Below, one piece after another: positions 42,783-51,571 of a stretch of DNA of 64,000 bases (positions are counted from its first letter, which is position 1; each line of letters starts with the position of its first letter). Source of the stretch: Sorangium cellulosum So0157-2 (GTDB lineage: Bacteria > Myxococcota_A > Polyangia > Polyangiales > Polyangiaceae); the NCBI RefSeq assembly GCF_000418325.1, contig NC_021658.1, forward strand, positions 12,442,501-12,506,500, written 5' to 3'. The notes below the pieces were generated by a model. That model saw only the letters and a program-made list of their open reading frames with translations, searched no databases and was not told where the DNA came from. Made by a program: the position numbers and the translations under genes.

Positions 42783-44127
42783 TCACGGCCCCACGGCGCG
42801 CTGCTCGATGAAGGTGCCGGCGCCCGTCGTGTACGCGATCCACAGCGAGCCGTCGCGATCCGCCTCGACGGCGACGTGCTTGAACGATTTGCCCTCCACC
42901 GCGAGGCAGCGCGGCTGAAACCGCCCTTCGGCGTCGAGCTGGCCGAGCTCGAGCGCGAGCGGCGACCCGGGCTCGCGCGCGGTCGGCCGGACCCGGGCCA
43001 CGTGGATCGGCGAGACGCCCTGCGTGGCCGCGATCGGCGCGGGGCTCAGCCCGTTGGGGTAGAGCGACCAGACCGCCGGCATGTCGTCGCGCGGCGCCTG
43101 GTCGATGCGGATCGCCGCCATGCCGAACGCCGACATGTCCTTGGACGCCGGGAGGAGCGCGAAGGCCGGCCCGTCGGCGCCGATCGCGAGCGCGCCGCCC
43201 ATGCGCGACTCGCCGGCGTCGCCGACGAAGAGCACCGCGTCGGGCCCGAGCTCGAGCTTGCCCTCCGGCGTGACGCCGACCGTGCGGGCGTGCACCGGGG
43301 TCAGCGCGGAGCGCGCGTCGATGTACATCGCGAGCGCGCCGCCCTTCCACGGCGACAGCGCGACGAAGGTGGCGCCGCTGCCCTCCTCGGAGAGCGGCAC
43401 GGCGGGCTTGTCGTCGAGCACCGCGAAGGCCTGGGTCACGGCGCCCTCGCTCGTCTTCCGGTCCGAGAGGAAGGCGAGGAGCGTGTGCCCTCCGGGCAGC
43501 GGGATGGCGGAGATCCCGGTGCCGCGGCGCCCGGCGCCGATGGGCGGCCCCTCGCCTCCCCACAGCGGGGTCCTCCGGATGGTGCCGCCGTGATCCATGC
43601 AGAACACGAACCGCGAGGCCACCGCGCACGCCGGCCAGGAGGCGCGCGCCGGCTCTCCGCCGGCGGCGTCGGCGGCGCCGGCGTCGGGTGCGGCGTCGCG
43701 GGGCGGCGAGCCCGCTGGACGCGGGCACGGCGAGCGGGCCGAGCGCCGGCGCGACGTGCTGCGCCACGCCGTCGCGGTTGAAGATCACGCGGAAGTCCGC
43801 GCGGGCCGCGTCGTCCGGGGTCCAGAGCAGCGCCGGCCCGCGGAGCGAGAGCGAGAGGGGGCCGCGCCGGAGCTTGCAGCCCGCGCCGGGGGCCGCGGCT
43901 GCCGCGTCCGGAGCTGCGCCGTCGGGGGCTGCTGCGTCCGGCGCCCCTGCGTCCAGCGGCGCGGCGATCACTGCGGACGCCGCGCTCACGGTGGGCGCGA
44001 CGGAGGGCGACGGCGCGGCAGCGCCCGCGTCCGGCGCCGGCCCGGCGCCCGGCGCACCCGAGCCGCCACGACAGGCGGCGAGCGCCGCCAACACGATTGC
44101 GCACGAACGCGGGGACGGGCAGCTCAT
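42783..44127 (-). pseudogene. Frameshifted lipoprotein gene
   Basis: The 5' part (44127 to about 43700) encodes a lipoprotein signal (LAALAAC) and Ala/Pro-rich linker followed by LSLRGPALLWTPDDAARADF and NRDGVAQHVAPALGPLAVPA. The 3' part (43690-42783) continues in another frame (RFVFCMDHGGTIRRTPLWGG ... FKHVAVEADRDGSLWIAYTT), a beta-propeller-like region. One base is missing near 43698-43702, where AAPR should continue as DAAPDAG. Both halves show good codon bias, so the loss is recent or a sequencing error. An unbroken product would have about 445 residues. Function unknown; exported beta-propeller by appearance. Confidence 0.75.
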
Positions 44128-44217
44128 CGCCGCAGCCAGACTCCGAGCAGGGCCAGGACGTTCCCTGTGCGCATGCAGCAGCTATCTCCGAAGAGACCCT
44201 TGCCTGGCCAACTTCGC

Positions 44218-45144
44218 TCAGCTCAGGTCGTCGAGCACCTCGGCGAGCGACGCGGCGACGATGGCCCGTTCATGCCACCGTTCCAGGATCTCCGGATTCT
44301 TCTCGGCCAGGATGCGCTCCCGCGCCACGTCCGGCACGGCGATGCCGCGAACCCGGAGCGCCGTCAGCACGGCGCGCGCCGCTTCCTCGGCACGGCCCTC
44401 GTTGCGGCCTTCCTTCCGCTCCTCGGCGCGAAGCTTCCTCTCATAATCCTCGAACCACGCCCGGATCTCTGCGCTCACCTCGTCCTCCTTGTCGGTCGCC
44501 GGCTCCTGTCCTCCGAGCCGGAAGTGTACCAGCAGCGGCTTGACGATGCTCTTCTCCCAGGCATCGTCCGGCAGCGCCGCGAGATCGGCCAGCGCCTCGC
44601 GCAGGAGGCGGCCCGAGCCGAGCAGCCGCAGGAGCAGCGTCGCCCGTGTCCGGGGCAGCTCCACGAGCACCACCACACGCATCGAAAGGCCCGGCACGGC
44701 GTGGTAGACGCCTGGCTGCACCGGCTCGCAGCGGTAGGCGTCGAGCACCGTCTCAGGGCGCCCCGGGCCGATGACGACCAGCGCAGGGAAGTCCACCGCC
44801 GGCTGCGGCGGCGCATCGACGCCCTCGTCCGGCGCGGCGGGGCCGGCCGCGGAGCGGGCGCGGCGCTCGAGCTCGTGGTGCCAGGTGAGCTGCTTGCGGA
44901 GGCACTGGCGGATCTGACGAAGGCTCGGCGTGCGGTGGAACGGCTCGAACAGGCTCGGCTCCGCCGAGAGCTCGCCGAGCAGGCCCATGCCCGCACGCTC
45001 GGCCTGCCGCGCCGGATCAGGCACGCTGTAGACATCGATCTTCTGTGTCGCTGCCAGGACCTCCACCTCGGTCTCCGCCGACGAAACGAGGCTCAACCCA
45101 TCTCGCAGCAAGTTCTTGGAGAACTGATCGGAGCGATTGTGCAT
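44218..45144 (-). CDS. Rpn/DUF4351-like protein (mobile-element-associated)
   Basis: A 308-residue protein starting MHNRSDQFSKNLLRDGLS. The N-terminal half (AETEVEVLAATQKIDVYSVP) resembles a PD-(D/E)xK-like nuclease core seen in Rpn family recombination-promoting proteins. The C-terminal part (RAWFEDYERKLRAEERKEGR ... RILAEKNPEILERWHERAIV, ASLAEVLDDL) matches the helical tail of the Rpn/DUF4351 group. Such genes are multicopy in myxobacteria. It borders an unusually AT-rich patch on its 5' side, consistent with transfer. Activity is not established. Confidence 0.65.
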   Translation of the reverse strand: MHNRSDQFSKNLLRDGLSLVSSAETEVEVLAATQKIDVYSVPDPARQAERAGMGLLGELSAEPSLFEPFHRTPSLRQIRQCLRKQLTWHHELERRARSAAGPAAPDEGVDAPPQPAVDFPALVVIGPGRPETVLDAYRCEPVQPGVYHAVPGLSMRVVVLVELPRTRATLLLRLLGSGRLLREALADLAALPDDAWEKSIVKPLLVHFRLGGQEPATDKEDEVSAEIRAWFEDYERKLRAEERKEGRNEGRAEEAARAVLTALRVRGIAVPDVARERILAEKNPEILERWHERAIVAASLAEVLDDLS

Positions 45145-45522
45145 CGGAGGGACGACCCTAATCCAAACTGACCACATGGGCCACCACAAACGACGTAAGA
45201 AGACGAATTCATCAACCCGCGAAAGCGCCACGAACAACGGGTCGTGCCTGCAACGACTCGTTGAACCGCAAGCGTTTACCGGCAGTGGGAGCGAATCGTT
45301 TAAAATTCGCCCTCAGTCGTCGCGCGCCGCGGTGAACATGCACACAGACGTCACGGGCCTCGTCATTCAAGAGCGAATCGACGCTGAGATACTCATGGAT
45401 GATGGAATCGAATGGGCGGACGCGGACGAGCCGGGCTCGGTTTTCACCCGAGGACTCGAGAACATCTGGATGGATTGAGAAACACAACAGCAACAAGCCT
45501 GTTTCCCAGCCAGGCGGGGTCA
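45145..45522. other. AT-richer divergent patch
   Basis: 378 bp with visibly lower GC than its surroundings (for example aaacgacgtaagaagacgaa, gcgtttaccggcagtg). An ATG at 45176 opens a 100-residue ORF to 45478 (start MGHHKRRKKTNSSTRES) without family likeness; it may be a real small gene, a relic, or leader DNA of the Rpn-like gene. Confidence 0.5.
45176..45478 (+). CDS. Possible 100-residue ORF in AT-richer patch
   Basis: Basic N-terminus (HHKRRKKTNSS) and acidic C-terminus (ILMDDGIEWADADEPGSVFT). No recognisable domain, weak ribosome-binding site, composition unlike neighbours. Kept as a low-confidence candidate because it is the only long ORF in this patch and does not overlap other genes. 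Confidence 0.2.
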   Translation: MGHHKRRKKTNSSTRESATNNGSCLQRLVEPQAFTGSGSESFKIRPQSSRAAVNMHTDVTGLVIQERIDAEILMDDGIEWADADEPGSVFTRGLENIWMD

Positions 45523-46167
45523 TCAGCGCTGCGTCTCGCTGACCGGACGCTCGGGGCCGGGCCGCCCCTCCGCCAGCGTGTCCCCGAGGCGCTCCTGCGT
45601 CAGCCCCCGGCTGCTCGACAGCTTGGTCTCCGCGTGCGGCTCGTCCGATCGGGCGACCGACCCCGCGTGCGCCGTCGCGGGGTGCGCCTCGCTCAGGGGG
45701 TGACGGCTTCCGGGCCTTCCCGTGGCGAGCGTCGAGCCATGACCGACCTCGGGCGGCGCCGGTGCGTGCACCGGCCGCGGCGGGGGCGCTCCGGCCGCGC
45801 GCGGCGTGAAGAGGTCCGCCCAGTCCGGCAGGTGCCGCTGGAGCCTCAGGCGCTCGGCCTCGGGCAGCGCCTCCCCGATCACCTGGCACACGGCCTGGGC
45901 GTGCTCCATGCCGAAGCGGCGCGGCGCGCCCTCGCGACGGGCAATCCGGTCGTAGAGCTCATCGCGATCGAAATCGCCCTGGTACGCCGCGCCGCGCACC
46001 GCGGCGGCGACCGGCCCCGGCAGCCCGCCCGCGACCGCGACGGCCTCCTGCTCCAGCAGCCTCTCGCCCAGCGTCCGCGCGGCCACCGCGATCGCGCGCT
46101 CGGCCTCGTCGCGGCCCTCGAAGCCGGCGCGGCGCTGCACCTCCTCGACGAAGCGCTCGTAGTCCAT
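45523..46167 (-). CDS. DUF2267-domain protein
   Basis: A 214-residue protein. Residues 1-125 match DUF2267 (MDYERFVEEVQRRAGFEGRD, ERAIAVAARTLGERLLEQEA, AAAVRGAAYQGDFDRDELYD, RIARREGAP), a helical cytoplasmic domain of unknown function that often sits near stress genes. The C-terminal 90 residues are Pro/Gly/Ser-rich and probably disordered. GGGAGG lies upstream of the ATG with a suitable gap. No operon partner is evident. Confidence 0.8.
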   Translation of the reverse strand: MDYERFVEEVQRRAGFEGRDEAERAIAVAARTLGERLLEQEAVAVAGGLPGPVAAAVRGAAYQGDFDRDELYDRIARREGAPRRFGMEHAQAVCQVIGEALPEAERLRLQRHLPDWADLFTPRAAGAPPPRPVHAPAPPEVGHGSTLATGRPGSRHPLSEAHPATAHAGSVARSDEPHAETKLSSSRGLTQERLGDTLAEGRPGPERPVSETQR

Positions 46168-46384
46168 GATGCACCTCCCTCCCGGCGTGATCTAGCGACG
46201 CCCGTGCCACGGCGGGACCGGTCCCCCGACGCGAGCCCGGGAAGGGCAGCGGCGAGCTGAGCCCGCGCCGAACATCCACATCAGCTCGCCGGCACTCCGG
46301 ATCGGGAGCGGGAATCTAGAGCGCAAACGGCACGTCGATCCGCAGGTCCTCGCGCTCGAACGCCGTCGCCGGACGCGGCCGGGC

Positions 46385-47797
46385 CTACTGCTCGAGCACC
46401 GTGATCGACCGGTCCCAGTACGACGCGACCACCGCCCGCGCGCCGTCCTTCGAGACCGCCACCGCGCACGCCCCCTTGCCGGTGGGCAGCGACGCGACGA
46501 CCCTCGGCGGATCCCCCGCGATGACCGCGACCCCGCTGCCGGACGGCGGCCACTGCGTCCCGCCGAGCGCCACGAAGAGCGTCTTCCGATCCGGCGACGT
46601 CACCCCCGTCCGCGGGACCCCGCTGAGCTGCAGCGTGCTCTTCACCGCCATCGTCGAGAGGTCGATGACGCTCGCCGTCCGCGCGTCGGCGTTGAGCGTG
46701 ATGCCGTACCGATCCTCGTGGAGCAGGAAGCCCGCCGTCGGCCCGACGCCGACGGGCGCCTTCCGCGTCTCGGTCACCCCGGCGACGCTCAGCAGGATCG
46801 CCGTGTTGGACAGCCGATCCGGGAAGAACACGGCGCCCCCGTCCAGCGTGATGTCGCCCTCGCGCGGCTCGCGCCCGACCGCGATGCTCCGCCGCGTGGC
46901 GCCGAACGGCGACTCGCTCGGGTCGAACAGGTCGATCCAGGCGCCCGCCGGACGGCCGGCGTGCGTCAGCGCGCCGAGCGCCGCGATGTAGGGGCGCCCC
47001 TCGGCCTGCACCAGGAACAGCTGCCCCGTCGCGTGCGGGAGCGTGATGTTCGCGAGCCGCACCCCCGTCGGCAGCTCGAACTTCGTCACCCGCTTCGTGT
47101 CCGTCGTCGCCGCGACCACCGTCCGGCCATCCGGGAGCGCCACGATGTCGCCCGGCGTCCGGCCGACGTCGAGCAGCACCGGATCGCGGTCCCACGCCGT
47201 CGTGTCCATCACCGGGATCCGCGCGGCGTCCTCGTGCCGCAGCACCGCGACGTAGCGATCGAACAGGAGCCGGATGTGATCGCCCTGCGCCGGCACCGAC
47301 GCCTTGTGGATGATCTCGCCGCTCTCCAGCGTGTACTCGCGCAGCGAGGCGTCGTCGCCGCTGACATAGACCGACGCGCCGCTCGGGTTGAAGACGACGT
47401 CGAGCGGGTGCACGTCCCCGATCCGGAAATCGCGGGCGCGCCAGCGGCCCTTCGGCTCGGGGGGCGGCGGCGGGGGCACGGGATCCGGGCCGAACGCCGC
47501 GGGGTTCGGCGCGTCGTCGGGCGCGCTCACCGAGGCGTCGCCCTCCGGCGCGAGCGCGGTCAGCGGCGGGGCCTCGCCCACGGGCGACTTCAGGCTCGTG
47601 ATCGTGGCGATGATCACGGCCGCGACGCCGCTCGCCACCGACACCGCGGCCCGCGCCAGGCGCGGCTCGCGGCCGGAGAGCGAGGCGGCGGACCCGCGGT
47701 GACGCTCGCCGAGCCACGCCTTGCAGGCGCGGCACTTGCGCGCCCCCTCGACGATCCGGGCGCCGCAGCTCGGGCACGGGACGCGGCGCTCGCTCAT
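46385..47797 (-). CDS. Zinc-ribbon, membrane-anchored beta-propeller protein
   Basis: A 470-residue protein. The N-terminal zinc ribbon CPSCGARIVEGARKCRACKA (residues 8-27) is followed by one TM helix (about 52-70), a Pro-rich linker, and a C-terminal seven-bladed-type propeller (about 120-470) with recurring motifs such as DVVFNPSGASVYVSGDDASL, GRTPGDIVALPDGRTVVAAT and VTSPDRKTLFVALGG. The ATG overlaps the stop of the upstream gene (ATGA), so the two are co-translated. The proteins are paralogous in layout. Role unknown; the propeller should lie in the periplasm if the ribbon is cytoplasmic. Confidence 0.75.
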   Translation of the reverse strand: MSERRVPCPSCGARIVEGARKCRACKAWLGERHRGSAASLSGREPRLARAAVSVASGVAAVIIATITSLKSPVGEAPPLTALAPEGDASVSAPDDAPNPAAFGPDPVPPPPPPEPKGRWRARDFRIGDVHPLDVVFNPSGASVYVSGDDASLREYTLESGEIIHKASVPAQGDHIRLLFDRYVAVLRHEDAARIPVMDTTAWDRDPVLLDVGRTPGDIVALPDGRTVVAATTDTKRVTKFELPTGVRLANITLPHATGQLFLVQAEGRPYIAALGALTHAGRPAGAWIDLFDPSESPFGATRRSIAVGREPREGDITLDGGAVFFPDRLSNTAILLSVAGVTETRKAPVGVGPTAGFLLHEDRYGITLNADARTASVIDLSTMAVKSTLQLSGVPRTGVTSPDRKTLFVALGGTQWPPSGSGVAVIAGDPPRVVASLPTGKGACAVAVSKDGARAVVASYWDRSITVLEQ

Positions 47798-49353
47798 TGC
47801 AGCACCCACGCGACCTTGGCGCGGTCGCCGAGCGCGAGCGCCGAGCCGCCGTCCGGCGCGAGCCGGATCCGCGTCGGCTCGCCGCCGAGCGGGTGGACCT
47901 TCGCCGCGTACGTCTTCAGATCGACGAGCGCCACCGAGCCCGCCTCGTCGCCGCTCAGCGCCACCACCGCCTGCGCCCCGTCCGGCGCGACCGCCATGTC
48001 GAGGGCGCGGCCGGGGAACGTGACGGCGCGGACAAGCTCGCGCTTCGAGAGGTCGAAGACCTGGATCGCCCGCCCCTCGTTGCACCGCACGAGGACGCGC
48101 CGGTCGCTCCGGACGAGCTCGATCTGCTCCGGCTCGCGGCACGTCGTGATGCGCGCCTCCTGCCGCACCGCGCCCGACGGGAGCCAGGTGAGCGGCACCA
48201 GCGTGTTCTCGGCCCGGAGGGCGACGAACCCCACCGAGCCGTCCGGGCTCATCAGCGCGCTGGCCGGGTTGCCCACCATCGACGTGCGCACGCGATCCTG
48301 CTCCGAGCCGAGCCGGCTCGGGTCGAACGGATAGGCGACGCCCCCCGACGCCGGCTCGCGCTGGCCGGGCAGCGGGAGTTGGCCCGTCGTCGTGATCGCC
48401 CGCGTGCCGCTGTCGTCGACCGCCACCGGGCGCACCGGGTCGTCGCCGAACTGGATGCGCTCGATCTCGGCGTGGTACTCGGTCGCGAGGATCGCCACGG
48501 CGTGCGCCTCGGGCAGCGAGGCGAGCACGCGCCGGCCCGAGGCGCCGACCTGGATGTCGCCCACGGCCTCCCCGAGCTCGATCGTCTTGAGCAGCCGCGT
48601 CGTGGCGGCGTCGATCACGTAGATGCGCGACGGCGAGGTCGCATAGACGACCTCGCCCACGCGGTGGAGGCGCCGCACGTTGGGCGCCTCGGTGACGAGG
48701 CTCAGCGCCTCGCCGGTCCGGGAGCTGCGCACCTCCAGGCCGGAGGACAGCGCGACCGCGAAGCGATCCCGGTCGAGCGGGAGCGCGTCGAACGCGTCCT
48801 TGGGCAGCGAGAAGGGCCCGGCGACCGAGGGCGCGTCGACGAGGTGGCCGACGTTGTTGGGGCGCTGCCAGACGCAGCGGCCGAGCTGGCACGACTCGCC
48901 GCTCCAGCACGGCGCCCCGCACACGGGGGCCGGCGGAGGGACCGCCGACGCGGCCCGGGACGGCGCGAACCGGTGAGGCGCCAGGTAGCGCAGGGCGCCG
49001 CCGGTGCTGATGAGCCCGAGGATGGCGCCGATCGTGACGAGCGGGCGCCAGTGGAGGGAGAGCCAGCTCGCGTCCGGGGGGGCGTCGGGGATCGAGGGGG
49101 CGCGCACCGGCCGCTTCGACCCGTCGGTCGGCTCCCCGCACTCGGGGCAGAGGGCGACACCGGCGGCGATGCGCTCGAGGCAGACGGGGCAGCTCGCCTC
49201 ATCGGCGGTGGGCGCGGCGGGCGACCGGCGCGACGGCGGCTCCGGCTCCGACCACTGCGCGGGCAGCGGGGTCGCCTCGGCGGCGTGGCGGGCCTCCCGC
49301 GCGTCCGCGGCGCTGGAGGCGGACTCGATATCGCTCCGCGTCTCGTGGTCCAC
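47794..49353 (-). CDS. Zinc-ribbon, membrane-anchored beta-propeller protein (upstream paralogue)
   Basis: A 519-residue protein of the same layout as its downstream neighbour. Zinc ribbon CPVCLERIAAGVALCPECG (about residues 55-73), a TM helix (WRPLVTIGAILGLISTGGAL, about 105-124), a short cysteine module (CGAPCWSGESCQLGRCVWQ) and a beta-propeller (about 170-519) with blades such as VYATSPSRIYVIDAATTRLL and QVGASGRRVLASLPEAHAVA. The four-base overlap with the next gene indicates a functional pair. Ligand or partner unknown. Confidence 0.75.
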   Translation of the reverse strand: MDHETRSDIESASSAADAREARHAAEATPLPAQWSEPEPPSRRSPAAPTADEASCPVCLERIAAGVALCPECGEPTDGSKRPVRAPSIPDAPPDASWLSLHWRPLVTIGAILGLISTGGALRYLAPHRFAPSRAASAVPPPAPVCGAPCWSGESCQLGRCVWQRPNNVGHLVDAPSVAGPFSLPKDAFDALPLDRDRFAVALSSGLEVRSSRTGEALSLVTEAPNVRRLHRVGEVVYATSPSRIYVIDAATTRLLKTIELGEAVGDIQVGASGRRVLASLPEAHAVAILATEYHAEIERIQFGDDPVRPVAVDDSGTRAITTTGQLPLPGQREPASGGVAYPFDPSRLGSEQDRVRTSMVGNPASALMSPDGSVGFVALRAENTLVPLTWLPSGAVRQEARITTCREPEQIELVRSDRRVLVRCNEGRAIQVFDLSKRELVRAVTFPGRALDMAVAPDGAQAVVALSGDEAGSVALVDLKTYAAKVHPLGGEPTRIRLAPDGGSALALGDRAKVAWVLQ

Positions 49354-49589
49354 TGCGCACCTGCGTCTTTTCCGTGACGAGCGGTCCCCGAGTACTCCGA
49401 GCGTACCCGGATGTCGAGCCCCTCGTCGCAGCGCGGCGGGCGCAGCGACGCCGCGTGCCGCGTGCCGCGTGCCGCGTGCCGCGTGCCGCGTAGAAGATGA
49501 CGCACGGAGAAACCGCGCTGCTGTCGGGAAGGCGCGCGGCCGGACGAGCGTTACCGCTGGATCAGGCGAGCGTGGCTGTGGCCGCCAGC
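49354..49589. other. Spacer with inverted repeat and heptamers
   Basis: 236 bp without a gene. It contains a nearly perfect inverted repeat cgtcgcagcgc / gcgcagcgacg (49424-49434 / 49440-49450) and the heptamer array at 49451-49492. Confidence 0.6.
49451..49492. repeat. Heptanucleotide tandem repeat, 6 units
   Basis: Five exact ccgcgtg units and one ccgcgta, directly following an inverted repeat (49424-49450). The unit differs by one base from the array at 6604-6631. Confidence 0.95.
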
Positions 49590-49871
49590 TCAGGAGTCGG
49601 CCGGCGGCCGCTGGATCGCCGCAACATCGGTGTAGTCGGATTGCCCGACGGGCTCGCGCCCGTCCTTGGGCGCGGAGGGCGAGATGCCGGCGGGCCGGTC
49701 CGCGTACGCCTCATCGCCCGACTCCGCGTCGTCGTCGGGGGGCTCGGCCGGCGGATCGAGCCCGGGGCCGTGCCCGATGTCCTCCGGCGGAGCGCCGTGC
49801 GCGGCGTGACCTTCTGCCCCGGTCTGCGCGGCCGTCCGCTCCGCGGCGTCACGTCGTTGATCGATCATCAT
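49590..49871 (-). CDS. Small acidic hypothetical protein
   Basis: A 93-residue protein, hydrophilic, Pro/Asp/Glu-rich and probably disordered (GLDPPAEPPDDDAESGDEAY). No domain was recognised. It is retained because an AAGGAGG lies 6 bases upstream of ATG 49871 and the codon bias is strong. A second ATG follows at once. No neighbours suggest a function. Confidence 0.5.
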   Translation of the reverse strand: MMIDQRRDAAERTAAQTGAEGHAAHGAPPEDIGHGPGLDPPAEPPDDDAESGDEAYADRPAGISPSAPKDGREPVGQSDYTDVAAIQRPPADS

Positions 49872-50362
49872 CGCTTCCTCCTTCCGCATTCCGCGTCTCG
49901 TTCTCCGCAAGCAATCCTGGATCCAGGCTCGCGGCGCTCCCTGCGGGCGAAGCGCGCCCGCGACGCCGGACACAGCCGCGCATGCGGTCGAGGCCGGCCC
50001 GCGAGCTCGGCGACGCGCGCCGCACGCCCGCGCCGGACGGCCCGCCCCGGCAGCCCGCTCCGAGCGAGCGCTCGCCCCGTGGCGGCTCTCCGGGAGGCGC
50101 CGCCCGGGTCGACACCGGTCCTCGCAATGGCGATGGAATTATCGTATGGGATCAAACAATCCCGTCCCTCGGATCGCGGGGCCTCTGGCCACGATCGTGC
50201 GGCGAGCAGCGATGATAGAAAATACCAGCTTCAGCGAATCCCCAGGCACATCTACGTTGTGCGATCCTATAGGATGACGCACAACGTCAGCGCACATGCG
50301 AGGCGGCCTCATGCTATTTTACCGTCAGGGCTTCGGGACGGCATCTTAACGCGAGGTTGGCG
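49872..50362. other. Spacer upstream of fibro-slime gene
   Basis: 491 bp with no convincing gene. GC falls after about 50125, and a strong palindrome (50255-50288) lies 75 bp before the gene start, so this is likely regulatory DNA. Confidence 0.6.
50255..50288. promoter_or_regulatory. Composite palindrome upstream of fibro-slime gene
   Basis: Perfect 10-bp arms acgttgtgcg (50255-50264) and cgcacaacgt (50279-50288) enclose the 12-bp palindrome atcctataggat (50265-50276) and two further bases. No U-tract. It lies about 75 bp upstream of ATG 50363, a suitable place for a dimeric regulator's operator. A folded leader RNA is the alternative. Confidence 0.6.
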
Positions 50363-51253
50363 ATGAAAAAGACTGTGGGTGGCTTGGCGGCGATTGCGCT
50401 TGTGGGCTTGCTGAGCGCGTGCAGCGCGGCGTCGAATGAGGGCGAGACCAGCGGCGGCCAGACGTCCGCGAACGGCCCCGGCGGCCCCGGCGGCCCGGGC
50501 GGGCCTGGGCCCACGGGGACCGGGGGATACGATGAGAGCTTCGGCTCGGTCAATCCGAGCGGCGGCGTCGGCGGCGGCGGCGAGATGCCCGGCGGGAACC
50601 AGGAGACCGGCGAGTCGTGCGACGGCAGGTTCACCGGCCGGGTGCGCGATTTCAAGGAGGAGCACCCCGACATGGAGCCGCAGGACTCCGGCAAGTGCGT
50701 CGGCTGCGACGACCATGAGATCGTCACCGACACCCTCGGACCGGACCTGAAGCCCGTCTACGCCGGCGCGGCGGACGGCACGAGGAGCACGACCGGCAAG
50801 GAGGCCTTCGACCAGTGGTTCCGCGACCTCGAGGGCGTGAACATGCCGATGAACATCACGCTGCAGTTCGAGGACCCCGACAACGACGGCGTCTGGACGT
50901 ACAGCGACCAGGAGTTCTTCCCGATCGACAACGCGCTGTTCGGCAACGAGGGGCGGCAGCACAACTACCACTTCACCTTCGAGATGCACATGGGCTTCGA
51001 GTACAAAGGCGGCGAGCAGTTCACGTTCGCCGGCGACGACGACGTCTTCACGTACATCAACGGGAAGAAGGTGGTCGACCTCGGCGGCGTCCACGTCGAG
51101 CAGACCGAGATCGTCAACCTCGACGATCTCGGCCTCGAGGTCGGGCAGACATATCAGCTCGACTTCTTCTTCGCCGAGCGCCACGTGACCGACTCGCACT
51201 TCCGGATCGAGACCTCGATCGAGTTCATCAACTGCGGCGTCGAGGTCAAGTGA
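50363..51253 (+). CDS. Fibro-slime domain lipoprotein
   Basis: A 296-residue exported protein. Lipoprotein signal LLSAC (Cys about residue 20), Gly/Pro-rich spacer with GPGGPGGPGGPGPTG, then a fibro-slime domain (about 90-296) with RVRDFKEEHPDMEPQ, QWFRDLEGVNMPMNITLQFE, HNYHFTFEMHMGFEYKGGEQ and FTFAGDDDVFTYINGKKVVD. This PA14-like domain occurs in surface proteins of social and adhesive microbes and is linked to extracellular matrix or carbohydrate binding. ATG 50363 was chosen over a start two codons earlier as GAGG precedes it. A composite palindrome lies upstream. Confidence 0.85.
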   Translation: MKKTVGGLAAIALVGLLSACSAASNEGETSGGQTSANGPGGPGGPGGPGPTGTGGYDESFGSVNPSGGVGGGGEMPGGNQETGESCDGRFTGRVRDFKEEHPDMEPQDSGKCVGCDDHEIVTDTLGPDLKPVYAGAADGTRSTTGKEAFDQWFRDLEGVNMPMNITLQFEDPDNDGVWTYSDQEFFPIDNALFGNEGRQHNYHFTFEMHMGFEYKGGEQFTFAGDDDVFTYINGKKVVDLGGVHVEQTEIVNLDDLGLEVGQTYQLDFFFAERHVTDSHFRIETSIEFINCGVEVK

Positions 51254-51311
51254 CGCCGGGGAGCGCGCTCGAGCGGCCCGCGCCGCCGCTCGACGGCTCG
51301 CCAGGTGCCGC

Positions 51312-51560
51312 CTAGTCGTCGCAGACGAACTGCAGGGGGAAGCTCTCGAGCACGGCGCAGTCCGAGCCGCACTCCATGTGACAGTCCATGCAATCGGCGT
51401 ACGACTTCTGGTCGGCCGTGGCGACCGGGCCGACCATGGCGTCGCACGTCGCCCTCGCCTCGTCCGCGTCGTAGCCGCCGCCGCAGCCGAGCGCGGCGCC
51501 CCCGAGCGCGCCCGCGAAGAGGACCGCGACGACCCACGATGCTGCTCTGCTCTTGCTCAT
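51312..51560 (-). CDS. Small cysteine-rich lipoprotein A
   Basis: An 82-residue protein with a lipoprotein signal (LGGAALGC, Cys about residue 26). The mature part has a short cysteine cluster CMDCHMECGSDC and ends in CDD. It is a paralogue of the next gene, which shows CVSCYEACGDDC at the same place. The cysteines likely form disulfides or bind metal in the envelope. Function unknown. It lies 11 bp downstream of its paralogue, and the two share an operon. Confidence 0.65.
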   Translation of the reverse strand: MSKSRAASWVVAVLFAGALGGAALGCGGGYDADEARATCDAMVGPVATADQKSYADCMDCHMECGSDCAVLESFPLQFVCDD

Positions 51561-51571
51561 GATGCTCCCTC

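Noticed and set aside
49004..50215. 403-residue plus-strand frame
   Set aside because: Antisense to the propeller gene, then crosses heptamer repeats; no domain.
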